From positions 1 through 64,000 of the forward strand of contig CATKHK010000087.1 in assembly GCA_949751835.1 (NCBI GenBank): a stretch of 64,000 nucleotides of DNA. The letters are read 5' to 3'. Within the stretch, counting starts at the first letter, position 1. Every line of letters starts with the position of its first letter. The notes under the pieces were generated by a model. The model was not told where the DNA came from and did not search any database. It saw nothing but the letters and a program-made list of their open reading frames with translations. This document shows, piece after piece, positions 40,348 through 52,916 of the stretch. Made by a program: the position numbers and the translations under genes. This DNA is from Blepharisma japonicum (Eukaryota > Ciliophora > Heterotrichea > Heterotrichida > Blepharismidae).

Positions 40348-42639
40348 TTACATTAATTTTTGTTTTAAGTTGTGTAAGGATTTTTCTAAATTTTCAGGAT
40401 TTTCTTTGAGTAATAAAATTTCATTTGCAATTTCTAATGATTTTCTATTTGCGTTAGCAAGAATCGCATTTTTGTTAGATAAAAATGAAAATTTCATACA
40501 AATTTCTGAACTGAATATTTGAGCGTTTTCTATAAGACTTTTTGGTAAAGAAGAGCTTGCGGCTAGAGAGATTCCATAACCATATTCTTGTTCACAACGC
40601 CCAGCTTCTAGTTTAAATGACGATGTATGAATATTATTGATCCCTGGATAAAAATCTTCTAGAGAAGTAAGCTGGCTGAAATGGGTAGAGACAATGGCTA
40701 AGCATCCTATTTGTAGCAAATTCTCACAAATAGCCCATGCCATTGCTAAGCCATCTTCATGAGAACTGCCTTTACCCACTTCATCTATCAAAATAAAGCT
40801 GTTTCTAGTCGCAGTTTGCAGAATATATGAGCAATCTTTCATTTCTGCTAAAAATCCTGATGATTTGTGCTCAAGTGATTCTCTCTCACCAATTCTGGTC
40901 AAAATATAATCAAAAATAGGAAAAATTGATTCTTCTGCTGGGATAAAACACCCAGAATGAGCTAAAATTGCATTTAAAGCAGAAGTTTTGAGAAAGGTTG
41001 TTTTTCCACTAGAATTTATGCCGGTTAAAATTTGAAGTGATGTGACCTCTGTAAATTTGCAATCTAAAGGATGGAATTTTTTAGTTTTCAGCTCGATAAA
41101 AGGATTTTTTACTTGCTTCAAAAATAGAACTCCAGGCTGAAATAGAGGCCGCTTTGCGTTAAAAGCAGAAGAAAAATCAGCAAAAGCAATTAATAAATCA
41201 AGTGTGGCTATGGCATGAGAAACATTGTAGAGGCATAAGATCTTGGAGCGCGCTTTACAGATGAGCTCTTCAATGTGATTAAATGTTAGATTCACAATTT
41301 CATTTTGAGTAGATTTTAGGCTTTCATTTAGGCTTATTAAAGTTGGAGTTGAAGCCATACATTTTTTCCCTTTTTTTGAAATTTGAACAAAATTTTCACC
41401 TATTACAGCAAAAATATTTTTCTTCAATACTTCTTGATCAAATGATAAAAAATACCCCCTACTCTCATTTTGCATTAGTTTTATAGTCGGCTCATTTAGC
41501 TTGTATTTAACATTACTTGCAAGCTTATGTATCTCATCTAAATTATTCGAATATATAAGCCTCGCAATGTCTAATAAAGAATCAATTCCATCTCTTACAA
41601 GTGAAATGCAATGACCTTTATTGATTTTTGGGTTTTTCAATGCAGCTATATCAGGATCCATAATTTGGTCAATATCATTAAGTAAATCATCAATTCTGCT
41701 ATCATACAAATTATCAATAATAGCTCTAAATATAGAAGCCTGCACAGCATGCTTCATAAGTGTGTCTAATAGTACTTTAGATTGCATAAGGATTTGTCTA
41801 ATCATAATAATATTCCCTGCTTGAGCTTTCATATATTGTGAACTTGTCTGCTGAGGTTTCTGCACTAGCCTAGAAGTTGCTAATTCTGTATTCGGAATTA
41901 ACGCTAAAATCTTTTTTATTTCAATTCTCAATGGGCTTGACTGAATAATTTCTTCGACTGCGTCTAATCTTCCATTAATGACTGCAATATCTCTGCTAGG
42001 CTGCAATAAATTAGCTCTGAGCATTCTAAGTCCAGGCTGTGTTTTACATTCAAAAAGCCCTGCCAGCGATTCTTTTGTCGACCCTTCTAACGTAACTACC
42101 AATTCTAAGCTTTTTGCAGTAGAAAAATCAATCACTAATAAAGAATCCAAATGGCTGAACGTAACTTTTAACGTCTCTCTATAAATCATAATATTTTGTG
42201 AGGACTCTATATAGTCAATTAATGCAGAAAGGGCAGCCATGCTCACATATTTGATTTCTATATCAACTTCATTGATTTTTGACACTGAGTGGGAATAAAT
42301 TTCTCCCCCTTTTGTCTCGTCAAAACATTTTCTAGGGATTAAAGTTATAGTAATTTCTTTCATTTGCTCAGAAATTCGACTTTTTAAAGCACTTTCTTGG
42401 GCTGTTTTGCACATAATTAGCTCAATTGGGTCTCAGGCGTAGAGGGTTGATAGGGTGTTTATGTAGGTTTGGTTGTCGACAAATTGTGTGATAATTATTT
42501 GAAAATTTTTCATGTTGATGCAGGCAAGACCAACTTCTCGAGCTCGGTTTTCGATGAGAGATACAATGCAAGGAGCATCGCCAGGGGTTATAGGTGTTTT
42601 TCGTGATGAACTTGGCCTTTCAGAAATTGGAGTGTTCAT
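40348..42639 (-). CDS. MSH4: MSH4-type meiotic MutS homologue, 763 aa
   Basis: Meiotic MutS-gamma subunit stabilising recombination intermediates, as opposed to mismatch repair. ATG 42639; one TGA(Trp) (AWDPIEL) joins the N-terminal 68 codons to the rest. The N-terminal part lacks the mismatch-binding domain I, as expected for MSH4. IIITQFVDNQTY and KCFDETKGGE match MSH4. The ATPase core has Walker A TGINSSGKTTFLK, Walker B FILIDEVGKGSS, and STHFSQL. Its presence indicates a conserved crossover pathway in this ciliate. It lies 17 bp 3' of the cyclin gene on the same strand. Confidence 0.93.
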
Positions 42640-42656
42640 ATTTTCGATAAGCTTAT

Positions 42657-43595
42657 TTAATTTACATTTATTCGTATCTTAGCTACTTCCATGAACTCTT
42701 TTCTAGAAAACTTCTCCTTAATTCCTTCAAGTGAATTCAATGCTGCGCCTTGTAAAAGCACATACAGATCTCTTGCACATTCTTTTAATTCGCTTTCGTC
42801 CACCCTTGCTTGTCTTCCTAACGCTTTACTCCAATGTGGCTCTATCCTAAAGATTTTTCTTGTTAAATAAACTACACTAGCAGATATAAGTGAAAGCTTA
42901 TATCTTAGCATATGATACTCTATTAAGGATAGCTCTAATAAATACCTGGCAAATGCAAATTCCATTGGACTCATTTCTGTGAGTTTTGAAAGTCTTTCTA
43001 AAAACCTTCAAGAAGAAGGAACAGTAATTTTAAAGTCAAGCGTCCTTAAAATATCACTTTCCATCAATAAAATTTGTTCTTTTGAGTATGCATTATCAGC
43101 GATTTTTACCAAATTAAGAGTTTCTGGAGGATAAATTTCTTCATATTTGCTTGCAATGAGCAAAGAAGCTAGACCTACTAGTTGTAAATGCTGCTTATAT
43201 ACAGCTTTTTTCTCTAGGTATCGATCTACTAGATTTACTGCGATAAATAAGGTTTCTGGTAATAATTTGAATTTCAGATGAGCGCTAATTATTCAATCAA
43301 TAAGAATGGCGCGCATTTTGCTGTTTATTTCTATATGAAGATCCAAGTAGTTGTAATTAACAACTGCTTCCGTTTCTGATTGAAATAAATTATCGTAAAT
43401 TTCTGATGCATAGTTTCCTAATTGATGATGAGAATCATTGTTTTCATTAGAATTGTTGTCTTGGTTCTGAAGAGAAATCGATAAAGCTGGCGTTAAAGCT
43501 CGGAGAGGCTGTCGGCATGTACTTGATGATAAAGACCGAGCTGGCTTTGGACGAATGTAAGAAGTATTTTCGTCTTGGTAAGAAAATTTGTTCAT
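42657..43595 (-). CDS. B-type cyclin, 312 aa
   Basis: Mitotic cyclin with a two-fold cyclin box. The first lobe begins MRAILIDW (Trp is TGA) followed by SAHLKFKLLPETLFIAVNLVDRYL, then QLVGLASLLIASKYEEIYPPE. The second lobe has FLERLSKLTEMSPMEFAFARYLLELSL. In-frame TGA codons near 43291 and 43008 otherwise split it. Start chosen at Met 43595 (MNKFSYQDENTSY). A further upstream in-frame ATG at 43679 would add a hydrophobic AT-encoded stretch unlike cyclins. The short N terminus (~120 aa) has an RQPLRALT motif resembling a destruction box (RxxL). Confidence 0.92.
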
Positions 43596-43994
43596 ATTAA
43601 TTATTTGAAAAAATATTTGAAAATGGAGATAATGAAAAATGAAGTAAAATGTAGAGGGAAAAGAAAGGATAAGATGCATAACAAGCGGAATATTAGAATA
43701 TAAATTGATGAAGGTGCTTATTAAGATGAGATTTGTTTATCAGGTTAATTTAGTTGGAGATTTTCAATTCTTTGATTATTTTGGTAGCCTTAAAATAAAA
43801 AGCGGCACTATTTATCGAAAATTTATATAAAAATTAATAAATATGCATTATATGTAAATTCAAAAGAAAATTTTATAATTGGGAGTATTACAAAGTTAAA
43901 TTGGCTAAAATTAAATCAATTTTTTAAAAAATAGCTTATTTTCTAATAAGATTATATTATATAATAAAAGAATTCTCAAAATTATCCAAAACTA
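43596..43994. promoter_or_regulatory. Divergent intergenic region cyclin B / ribonucleotide reductase
   Basis: About 400 bp separate two head-to-head cell-cycle genes. It is AT-rich, with no ORF beyond the unlikely 28-codon extension of the cyclin. I found no E2F-like TTTSGCGC site. Shared regulation is inferred only from arrangement. Confidence 0.4.
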
Positions 43995-46511
43995 ATGCAA
44001 TTTATTAAGAATATAAATGAAATATGTAAAACTCCATTGCCAAATATCGATAATTTGATCAAATTTCTGTTTGGCGGCATATTAAAAATGGAGGGAACAC
44101 CTAGATTCGTGATCAAGCGAGATGGTTCGCGGCAAGAAATAGACACTGAAAAAATCAGAATCCGTTTAGAAAATCTTATGGAAGGTCTTGATAGGGAGTA
44201 TATCAAGCTTGACGTCATAGTAAAAAAAGTAAGCGAAGGAATATATAACGAAGTCCCTACTTCACAGCTTGACAACTTAGCAGCAGAAACCTGTGCATAT
44301 ATGAATATAGCTCACCCCGACTACTCCAAGCTAGCAGCTAGAGTTGCCATTACAAATCTTCACAAGATGACCAAATCCAGCTTTTTCGAAGTAATCCACG
44401 ATCTTCACACCATGACTGACAACTTAGGCCGCCCTGCCCCACTTATAGGAGTAGACGTCTACAACTTTATCAGCGAAAACAGAGAAGCCCTTGAATCTGC
44501 AATTGACCACACACGAGACTACAACTACGACTTTTTCGGCTTCAAAACCTTAGAGCGCAGCTATTTACTCAAAATTAAAGGAAAAATCGCTGAAAGGCCT
44601 CAGCATATGCTTATGAGGGTTTCCGCAGGAATTCACTATGGCGACATTGAAGCCTGCATTAGGACTTACAATTTAATGAGCGAAAAATGGTTCACCCATG
44701 CTTCTCCGACACTATTTAACGCAGGCACAGTCAATAACCAAATGTCTTCATGCTTTTTGCTCCAAATGCAAGAAGACAGTATAGAAGGAATTTATGACAC
44801 TTTAAAACAATGTGCATTAATTAGTAAATGTGCAGGAGGAATAGGACTAAGTGTTCATAATATAAGGGCGACGTCTTCTTATATTAGAGGAACTAATGGA
44901 AATTCTAATGGTCTTGTACCTATGCTAAGAGTTTTCAATGATACAGCCAGATATGTAGACCAAGGAGGCGGGAAACGTAAAGGAGCCTTTGCCGTTTACC
45001 TTGAACCGTGGCATGCAGATGTATTTGAATTTTTGACATTAAAAAAAAATCATGGAAAAGAAGAACAAAGGGCGAGAGACTTGTTTTATGCACTCTGGAT
45101 ACCTGATTTATTTATGAAAAGGGTAGAAATGAATGAAAATTGGACACTTATGTGTCCTAATGAGTGCCCTGGACTTAGTGATGTGTGGGGAGAAGAGTTT
45201 GAGAGGCTTTATCATAGCTATGAAGCTCAAGGAAGAGGGAAAAAAGTAGTTAAAGCACAAGCATTATGGGCCGCTATAATTGAAAGCCAGACAGAGACAG
45301 GAACACCTTATATGCTTTATAAAGATACAGCAAATAGATATTCAAATCATAAACATCTTGGGACTATTAAGTGTAGCAATCTGTGTACAGAGATTATGGA
45401 ATATACGTCGAAAGATGAGGTAGCGGTTTGTAATCTTGCCTCTATAAGTTTGTCGAGGTTTGTTACTAGCAATAGGACTTTTGACTTCGAAAAACTTTAT
45501 GAAGTTACTAAGGTCGTAACTTATAACCTCAATAAGATTATTGACAGAAATTTCTACCCATTACCTGAATGCAGAAATTCCAATTTAAGGCATAGACCGA
45601 TTGGAATTGGTGTCCAAGGATTTGCTGATGCATTATTAATGCTAAGATATCCGTTCGAAAGCAAAGAAGCTTTAGAGTTCAACCGAAGAGTTTTTGAGTG
45701 CATTTATTTCTCAGCACTAACTGCATCCTGTGAGCTTGCAGAGAGAGAAGGAACTTATTCTTCATATGCAGGGTCTCCTATCTCCCAAGGTTTATTACAA
45801 TTTGATATGAGAGGTGTTGAAGCCTCCACACACCACGACTGGCATAGCCTCAGAGAAAAAATTTCTCAAGTTGGTGTCAGAAATTCTTTATTAATCGCCC
45901 CAATGCCTACAGCTTCAACCTCTCAAATTTTAGGAAGTAATGAAAGCTTTGAGCCATACACGTCAAATATTTACACAAGGAGAGTATTAGCAGGAGAATT
46001 TGTGTGTGTAAACCCACATTTAGTAAAAGACTGCATTGAATTAGGAATTTGGACTCATGATATAAAGAATAGGATTATTGCAAATGGAGGGTCAATACAA
46101 GATTTACATGAAGTTCCAGAAAGAATGAAAAAATTGTATAAGACAGTATGGGAAATACCTCAAAGGACATTAATTGATATGGCTGTATCAAGGGCTCCAT
46201 TTATTGACCAAAGCCAAAGTCTAAATGTTTATATAGCAGAACCAAGTTTTGGAAAGCTGACCTCATTACATTTTTATACCTGGAAAAAAGGCTTGAAAAC
46301 TGGAATGTATTATTTAAGATCCAGACCAGCCGCCGATGCTATTAAATTCACAGTAGATGTAGAAAAATTACTGATATCCTCAGGCTTCAACACAAAGTCA
46401 GCAGCTTCATTTGTAGAGGAAAACGACGAAAATTCTCCACCAGAAGGGAATGTTTTGCAAGAAAAAAGCTTAAACACTGAAGAAGAAGTTTGCATTTCAT
46501 GCAGTGGCTAA
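43995..46511 (+). CDS. RNR1: Ribonucleotide reductase large subunit R1, 838 aa
   Basis: Class Ia R1 making deoxyribonucleotides. It has an N-terminal ATP-cone ([13 protein letters not shown]), substrate-site and active-site Cys residues ([18 protein letters not shown] with the N-x-C-x-E set, CNLASISL), [17 protein letters not shown], the tyrosine radical-path region near the end ([17 protein letters not shown]), and the C-terminal redox pair CISC. No in-frame TGA in this frame. Met at 44088 ([13 protein letters not shown]) is the start expected from homologues. I list the longer ORF from 43995, whose 31 extra residues are of uncertain reality. Confidence 0.96.
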   Translation: MQFIKNINEICKTPLPNIDNLIKFLFGGILKMEGTPRFVIKRDGSRQEIDTEKIRIRLENLMEGLDREYIKLDVIVKKVSEGIYNEVPTSQLDNLAAETCAYMNIAHPDYSKLAARVAITNLHKMTKSSFFEVIHDLHTMTDNLGRPAPLIGVDVYNFISENREALESAIDHTRDYNYDFFGFKTLERSYLLKIKGKIAERPQHMLMRVSAGIHYGDIEACIRTYNLMSEKWFTHASPTLFNAGTVNNQMSSCFLLQMQEDSIEGIYDTLKQCALISKCAGGIGLSVHNIRATSSYIRGTNGNSNGLVPMLRVFNDTARYVDQGGGKRKGAFAVYLEPWHADVFEFLTLKKNHGKEEQRARDLFYALWIPDLFMKRVEMNENWTLMCPNECPGLSDVWGEEFERLYHSYEAQGRGKKVVKAQALWAAIIESQTETGTPYMLYKDTANRYSNHKHLGTIKCSNLCTEIMEYTSKDEVAVCNLASISLSRFVTSNRTFDFEKLYEVTKVVTYNLNKIIDRNFYPLPECRNSNLRHRPIGIGVQGFADALLMLRYPFESKEALEFNRRVFECIYFSALTASCELAEREGTYSSYAGSPISQGLLQFDMRGVEASTHHDWHSLREKISQVGVRNSLLIAPMPTASTSQILGSNESFEPYTSNIYTRRVLAGEFVCVNPHLVKDCIELGIWTHDIKNRIIANGGSIQDLHEVPERMKKLYKTVWEIPQRTLIDMAVSRAPFIDQSQSLNVYIAEPSFGKLTSLHFYTWKKGLKTGMYYLRSRPAADAIKFTVDVEKLLISSGFNTKSAASFVEENDENSPPEGNVLQEKSLNTEEEVCISCSG

Positions 46512-46645
46512 TAAATTAATATTGCTTAATTTTTAATAATCCAGGATGTCTATTATATGTAAATCCTAAATGTACTTGTTAATAATAAGCTAATTTTATA
46601 GCAAGTAGCAACTTTTAATTTATTTCGTTTAATAAAATGGTATAA

Positions 46646-48151
46646 ATGAATTATATGGAATATAAGCTTTCTCATTATGAAAGCAGCTCAAGAAGCAATT
46701 ATAATGAAGAAATGATAAAAAGGGCTGGACTAGATTTATACATCTCAGAGAATATTCATCTTACTGACCTCTTACGAGTTGAATACAAAATTGAGGCTAC
46801 TCATCAATTCATTCAACATTACATCAGGTATTTTTTACACAGATTTATTGCTTCAAGAGAAATAATTTTATTATCAAACATCCCAGTTGATTTAAATTTG
46901 TGGGAAAATTATAATTTTTTAGTATTAACAAGTGACTGAAAACTCTTTTTATTGAAAAAGGAATTAACAATTGTCAAAGTTATTTGTGCAGGCTTTAAAG
47001 ATAATTTCACTGAAGAAATTCAAAAAATAGAAGACTCTATTCCTTATAAGACAAAAATTGAAGTCCAAAAACTGATTCTAAATGGAGAATATCCAAAGTC
47101 TTACAGTATCGTCTTAGCGGCAAAATGAATTTTAAATAAACAAAGGATTGGAAATGAAATAAAGATAACAGAAGAAGCGCTACTTATGATAATTGAAGAA
47201 ATTAAAGAATATATTTTATCTTCCTCACAAATTCCTCAAAAAAAATTGTCTTCTTTACTTCAAGAAGCTGAAATTATTTTTAAAAATAAATCTGAAAAGC
47301 TGTATGAAAAAACAATAAATCCAATCACACAATGACTAAATTCTAATCAAAAAATCCCAGAAAAGGTTACTTACAAAATCCTTGAAAAACCTTTGTTTGA
47401 TCTCCTCTCAATTGAATCTAAAAGAGCTAAATATTTCAGCAGACCAAAAGATTATCAAATTAATTTACAACTAAACCCAGATTTATTCGAAGAAGAATTG
47501 GAGAAAAAATTTGCTCATAAATCAGACACCCCTTTAGAATTTGAAAGAAATAGTATATTTACTTTTGAGCCTAATAAAGATAACTTATTTACTTGGACCT
47601 CTGATTTAGAATATTCCCATTCAGAAGATATGTCTAATTCTACACAAAAATTGAGTGAAGCTATAACACCATTTAATTTGTCAATTGTTGATAGATTTCC
47701 TAAAGTTTTTTCTGATTCTTTGACACTTAGTGAATCTTCAAATGCTCAGCAACCTTCTCAAGAATTGACAAATCGGAAATCAATTATCGATTATTCTGAA
47801 TCTTTAGACTTGGAGTATTACCCAGTAGAAATAGTAGAAATTATTCATAATTCTCCCAAAATTAAGCGTAGAAAAATAAGCAGCTTTTCAACCCCCTTAA
47901 TTTCTCCGAAAAACTGCAACTTATCAATTCAAGACATCCAAAAACAATTCGCTTTGCTCGAATCCCGAATTACAAGTGAAACTATAGACGCTTCTTTAAG
48001 CGACTTTGGCAAAGGCTCAGCCTCCCCTGTTTCTCGGCTCGAGACAGCTGCTTTTAGTTCTTCTGTTGATGGTAAAACCCCAAGTACATCTTATCAATCC
48101 CAAGACACAAAATCCAAAAACTGTCGCTGCAACAACTGTGAGGTATTTTAA
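46646..48151 (+). CDS. Hypothetical protein with Cys-rich C-terminal tail, 501 aa
   Basis: A continuous frame with at least three TGA(Trp) codons (46937-46939, about 47126 and about 47333). The N-terminal ~250 residues look folded and mostly helical (YIRYFLHRFIASREIILL, KVICAGFKDNF). The C-terminal half is Ser/Thr-rich and disordered with a basic KIKRRKISS patch. The extreme C terminus CRCNNCEVF is an unusual Cys cluster that could bind metal or be lipidated. No family recognised. Codon composition and absence of stops support it as real. Confidence 0.72.
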
Positions 48152-48171
48152 ATTGCTAATAAATAATTTAA

Positions 48172-49305
48172 TTAAAAACTTAATTTACATGAACCATTTT
48201 TTTCATCAATTTTACTTTGCAGACTTCTGAGTGTGTTTTCAAAATCTCTTGGAGAATTTGGGTCAGCTGTGTCTATAAAGCTTCTATATAAAATTTACGA
48301 TAATTGGTCAAGAATGGTTTGTAAACTTTTTTCTGAGTTTTTTCTGCCGTGAATATCAAATGATTTTCCTCGGCTTGGGGTTCGATTGTACCTAGATTTT
48401 AGCTCTTTGGTGAGGTGCTCTATAACTCTTTGTTGGGATTCGATTATGGATCGTTGTTCTTCAACTTGATCTTCTAGTGCTCTGATAATGATATGGCTTT
48501 TTTCATTATTTATTTTATTTGTATCATTATTTGTAGGATATTCATGGAGCATGCTGTTCCTATCGAGCTGGTCTCTAAGCTCATCGTTTTCTTCATCTTT
48601 TAGTAATAATTCATTTTCATACTCTTCTCTTATTTGTTCAATTTGATCATGATAAAATCCGTGGATTTTTTCAATTTCCTGCTGATGTGCCATGTTTAAT
48701 TTTTCAGTCACTAGTTCTGCAGTTTTTTCATTAAATTCGCCTAATAAAATATTTAATTCTTGTTTAGATCTTTGCATTCTCTGCTCATGCCTAGCCTGCA
48801 GTAACTGTATTTGCAGAGCGTGCTCTTCTTTCATTTTTAAATTTTGTTCTTTATAAAAATTTGCCTCTTTGGTTATTTTTGCAATATTTTCATTAGCAGC
48901 ATTAAGCTCTTCTTTAAGTTTTGCTGTATCAATTTTATATCTTTTTTGTAATTTTCTAAGTTTGGCTTCTCGATTTTGAAGAAAATATTTTATGGATTCC
49001 AGATCTTGCTTCCCTGATGGGCTTTCACTGATTTCAGTGATAGTTGGCTTATAAGGGCTCGCAAAATCTGGATTATAATTTCCATGAATAAAAGTAAAGC
49101 AAGCTGATTGATTTATAACTGTATTTGGCTTTCATTCCATTGTAATACTTGTATCTGCTGAAGGAGTCGGAGATGTGGATTCAGCACTTGAGCTTCGGCT
49201 GTGTTGGCGATAAACTGCTTGTATATTTGTAGCATCTTTTAAAGAGCGAATCGAAATCCAAGAGCCTATCTTAGAAAATTCTTTGTCAGCGTCCAGAGTG
49301 TCCAT
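48172..49305 (-). CDS. Coiled-coil protein with one 15-nt intron, 372 aa
   Basis: Exons are 49305-48299 and 48283-48172 on the minus strand. The 15-nt intron removes an in-frame TAA and joins ...DQLS to SFIDTADPNSPRDF. The N terminus (~1-115) is Ser/Thr-rich with one TGA(Trp) (TMEWKPN). Residues ~125-330 form a long charged coiled coil (KYFLQNREAKLRKLQKRY onward). It has a basic Ser-rich segment SRYNRTPSRGKSFDIHGRK near the end. Probably a cytoskeletal or centrosomal-type protein; no specific family. Without splicing the product would stop 37 codons early. Confidence 0.8.
48284..48298 (-). other. 15-nt spliceosomal intron
   Basis: Minus-strand sequence GTAAATTTTATATAG. It has GT...AG ends and heterotrich-typical length, and removal keeps the frame. 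Read unspliced it supplies an in-frame TAA. It matches the introns at 50366 and 58145 closely. Confidence 0.88.
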
Positions 49306-49515
49306 TTTGTATTATTTGAAAAATTCAAAATCTTTTTGAAAATAGATAAAAGAGAGGGAGATAACAAAGATTAAAATAAAGATAAGAAAATAAAAAAATA
49401 ATTAATGATATAGAAATGATAATAATGTAGAAGTAAAATAAAGGTAAAAATCAGAGAGATCTGGAGAATTTAAAAGAAAATAAAAATATGCAAAAATAAA
49501 AGTTTTAGTAGCTAT

Positions 49516-50448
49516 TTATTCATGGAGTTTTACTATAATAAGAGTCATATTGTCACATCCAGGCCTGTCTGCTTCTTCAGCTAAGCATCGATCTAGAATT
49601 TCTTCAGCGATTACATTAAGTGTTTTCCCATTTCTCATCCCTTCATATATCAAGTTTACACAATTTTGATTTGATAGCATATCCCAAATCCCATCACAAG
49701 CTAAAACCAAAAAATCACAGTCAGGAGTAATTTCATAAGTAGTTATATCTGGAAAAGATGTTAAAATTTGGTCACGTAGTGAAAGTCCATTGTTTTTCTT
49801 ATATTCCAGGTCTCCAATACATCTACTTAAATTCAAATTCCCATTAACTCTTCCTCCTTCCACCCATCCTTTTGCATTTGTAATCCTATTATATTCTATT
49901 TCATTATCCGGCTTATGATCATGAGACATTGCAATTGCTTCCCCATTTTTTGCTAAAACACACCTTGAATCCCCAGCATTTGCCACAATAATCCTATTAT
50001 TTTTTATAAGTGCTGTTACAGCTGTGCATCCAACCAAATCTGCCTCTTGCTCTTCATTGCTTTCTTTTTCATCTTCAGGTAAATCAGCAACTATTCTTGC
50101 TAATTCTATTTTTGATTCTTTTGAAAATAAAAGCTCGTCCAGATTCAAATAGGTTTCTTGCAGTGCAAGCTCATATAGACCATTCTTATAGTTTTCATTT
50201 TGTAATAAAACATTACAAAAATGACGGGAAACATAGATTGCGACTTCTTTGCCACCATGACCATCATAAACTCCAAATAGCATCCCATCTCCACCTAGGG
50301 ATAATTCTATAATTTTGGAGTCTTCCATTGAAACACGCCAACCTTGCATATCTGAAGCAACATAGCTAGATAAAAGTTACCTTATTGACTGGCGCTGGCC
50401 TACAGTAGTATTTTTTTGTGTATTCGGAGAAGAGAGATAAGTGCCCAT
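49516..50448 (-). CDS. PP2C-family Ser/Thr phosphatase, one 15-nt intron, 305 aa
   Basis: Mg2+/Mn2+-dependent phosphatase. Exon 1 starts at ATG 50448 with MGTYLSSPNTQK, the typical myristoylated PP2C N terminus. A 15-nt intron (50366-50380) splits an AGC Ser codon before YVASDMQGWRVSMED. Metal ligands are visible in SMED, FGVYDGHGG, and LACDGIWDMLSN; DRPGCDNMTLIIV carries the last. Also ANAGDSRCVLAKNG, SHDHKP. Length and order match the family. Likely membrane-tethered through myristate. Confidence 0.95.
50366..50380 (-). other. 15-nt spliceosomal intron
   Basis: Minus-strand GTAACTTTTATCTAG in the PP2C gene. Splicing restores the conserved N terminus; retention gives an in-frame TAA. It agrees with the introns at 48284 and 58145. 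Confidence 0.92.
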
Positions 50449-50622
50449 TTTAATTGTGATAATCCATGATCAGCAATAAGGAGAAATATCAAAAGTGCAA
50501 CAAAAAATATTGTAAATTAAATTTCAAAGGCTTTTATATTTAATTCTGAATAATTTATTAGGAAATGAGCCTTAAATATATCTATTACCTAAAAAATTTA
50601 TATAAAAAATTTTTGTGTTATA

Positions 50623-52632
50623 ATGGATCAAATTGCGAAATCTGAAGAAAGATCACTTAGTGAAACACAAAATCAGCTAATTTCTATTGTCGGCGAAAAT
50701 GAGAGGCTAAGAATTCAATTATCAAAAGTGCAAGATGAATCATACGGGAAAACTTTACAAATAAATGGGCTAAAATCTCAAATAGAAACTCTCCAATCCA
50801 AACTAACAAAATCAAGCATCGCTGATATTAATTCAAGCGTTATCGACTCAGAAACGAGCGTTAATAAAGAACAATATAGAGAAATCCAGCTCCAAATTTC
50901 ACAAAAAGAAAAAGAATTAGAAGAATTGAAATCAGAACATCACCAAACATTAAATAATAAAGAAAAAAGGATAATATATTTAGAAGGAAAATTAATAGGC
51001 TTGACAAGGATAGAAAAAGAAAAAATTGAGCTCGAGAAGAAAATTAAAGCTTTAATTGAAGAAAATAATGCAATTCAAAGAGAGCTAGAAAAAGTAAATA
51101 AAGTTTCGAAAGAATTGGAAGATAAGATTAGCGAAGATAAAATGAAAAACGAGGAAATTGAAGTAAAAATAGAGAAGCCAAAAATTGAAGAGGTTGAAGA
51201 TATAGAAAATAAACCAAATGTTGAAGAAATTTTAAGTGAAATTGTGAAGCAAAAAGAAATAATAAAAGAGCTTAATCATAAAATATCAGAAGCTGAAAAG
51301 GAATTGGATGAAAAAAATATCCTTTTAGAGCAGAAAAATTCAAAAATAAATGAGATTACATTATCCTTGAATTCTTATAAAGAATTATGCACAAATTATC
51401 AAAAACAAATCCTTGAGATCACCAATTCAGAAGAAGAAAAAAAATCAATTTTGCATAGAAATTCCACACTCTCAGCCGATAATGATAAACTCTTATTAGA
51501 ACTTTCTACGAAATCTCAGACGATTGAAGAATTAAAACAAATAAACTCAAAACTTACTGAAGATATGGAAAGTTCATCGAAGACCCAAAACTCAGATGAA
51601 ATTTATCAATTGAAAATGAAAATTATGCTTCTACAAGCAGAAATCGAAAATAAAGAAGCACAGCTTGAAAAATCATGAAAAGAACGAATAATTCACAAAG
51701 AAAGAGCAGATAACTTAGAAAAATATTTTCAAGATGAAAAATTAGATCATAAAAAAGAAATGCTATTTCTCCAAACAAAAATCGCCAAACTAGATGAAGA
51801 TTATAAATCAAACCAGCTGCAGACATTAAGCTTAACAGAATATATCAGTAAAATAGAATTTTCCCTTGAGAATTATAAGAAAAAATTAGAAAAAAATAAA
51901 GAGAAATTAAAAGAAATGAAAAGAAAAAATAAAGCAAATGAAGAGGATTGCAGAAATATGAATGAAATAATTTCTCAATTAAGTGAAGAAAAGGCAAAGC
52001 TGGAAACAATTAACAAAAAAAATGAAAATAAATATAGAGAAGATTTCAAAAAAAATGAAGCTGCTATTAAGCAACTTTCAACAAAAATAAATACATTAGA
52101 AGCAAAAATTTCAGAACAAAATACAATTTTAGCTTCAAAAGACCAATTAATTTCTGCTGCAAATAAACAAATTAATATTTTTAAAAGGAAAACAAGTCTT
52201 CAACATGTAAATTCAAATAAAAATTTAGAAGAGAAAATCGGAGTTCAGAATAGGAGGATTGAAGCTTATGAATCACAAATAAAAATGCTTAAAGAGATGG
52301 TTAAAGGTCTGCAAAATGATGTTAAAACGAAAACACAAGAAATTATGAGATTTAAAAAATCACGATCGGAGCATGTTTCTCCACAAATGCTTGGGACTAA
52401 AAAAAGAATCCCAGAATTCTCACCATATAGATTTATGGATAAAAACCCATATGGGCAAGATACTTTTAAGCTAATAATACCAGATCTTGAGGAGTTAAAC
52501 AGAGAGTCACCGTTTGTAAGAAGGAAAAATGCAGTGAATATTTTTAAAATAACTTCTCCAATAAAACAAAAGTCGAAATATGATCTTAGAGCAAGTAATG
52601 ATTTCCCTATGACCAAAGGAGAATTAATGTAA
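50623..52632 (+). CDS. Long coiled-coil protein, 669 aa
   Basis: One frame with a single TGA(Trp) at 51676-51678. Residues ~5-580 are almost continuous heptad-rich, Glu/Lys-dense coiled coil with no globular head (no Walker motifs), so it is not an SMC ATPase. The C-terminal ~90 residues are basic and Pro-containing (HVSPQMLGTKKRIPEFSPYR, a cluster of SP/SPI sites) and may be a regulated docking tail. Resembles filamentous, centriolar or Golgin-type proteins only in general character. No family assigned. Confidence 0.8.
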
Positions 52633-52916
52633 AAATTTTAAATGATTTAATATTTAATTTCATTAATATTAAATACTTTAAAATATAATTGATATTCTTT
52701 ATATCTATCATTAATAACTATAGCTTACTATGCACCATAATGCATCACTAGAAACCGAATAAAGATTTATATTTGTATAGAAAAATTCAGGAGTATTAGA
52801 CGTCTTTAAAATCTCATTAATTTATAAAATTCTTATATCCACAATATCATTAACTGTGAAATTTTTTAATTTTTGCATTATCGATATTTACACAAAAATG
52901 CATATCAGATAAGAAT

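Noticed and set aside
43596-43679. N-terminal extension of cyclin B from ATG 43679
   Set aside because: It would encode a Phe/Ile/Tyr-rich stretch from AT-rich intergenic-like DNA; the next Met gives a normal cyclin N terminus.
43982-44275. Minus-strand ORF over the R1 N terminus
   Set aside because: Shadow of the ATP-cone coding sequence.
50623-52632. SMC-family ATPase
   Set aside because: Long coiled coil only; no Walker A, signature or Walker B head motifs.
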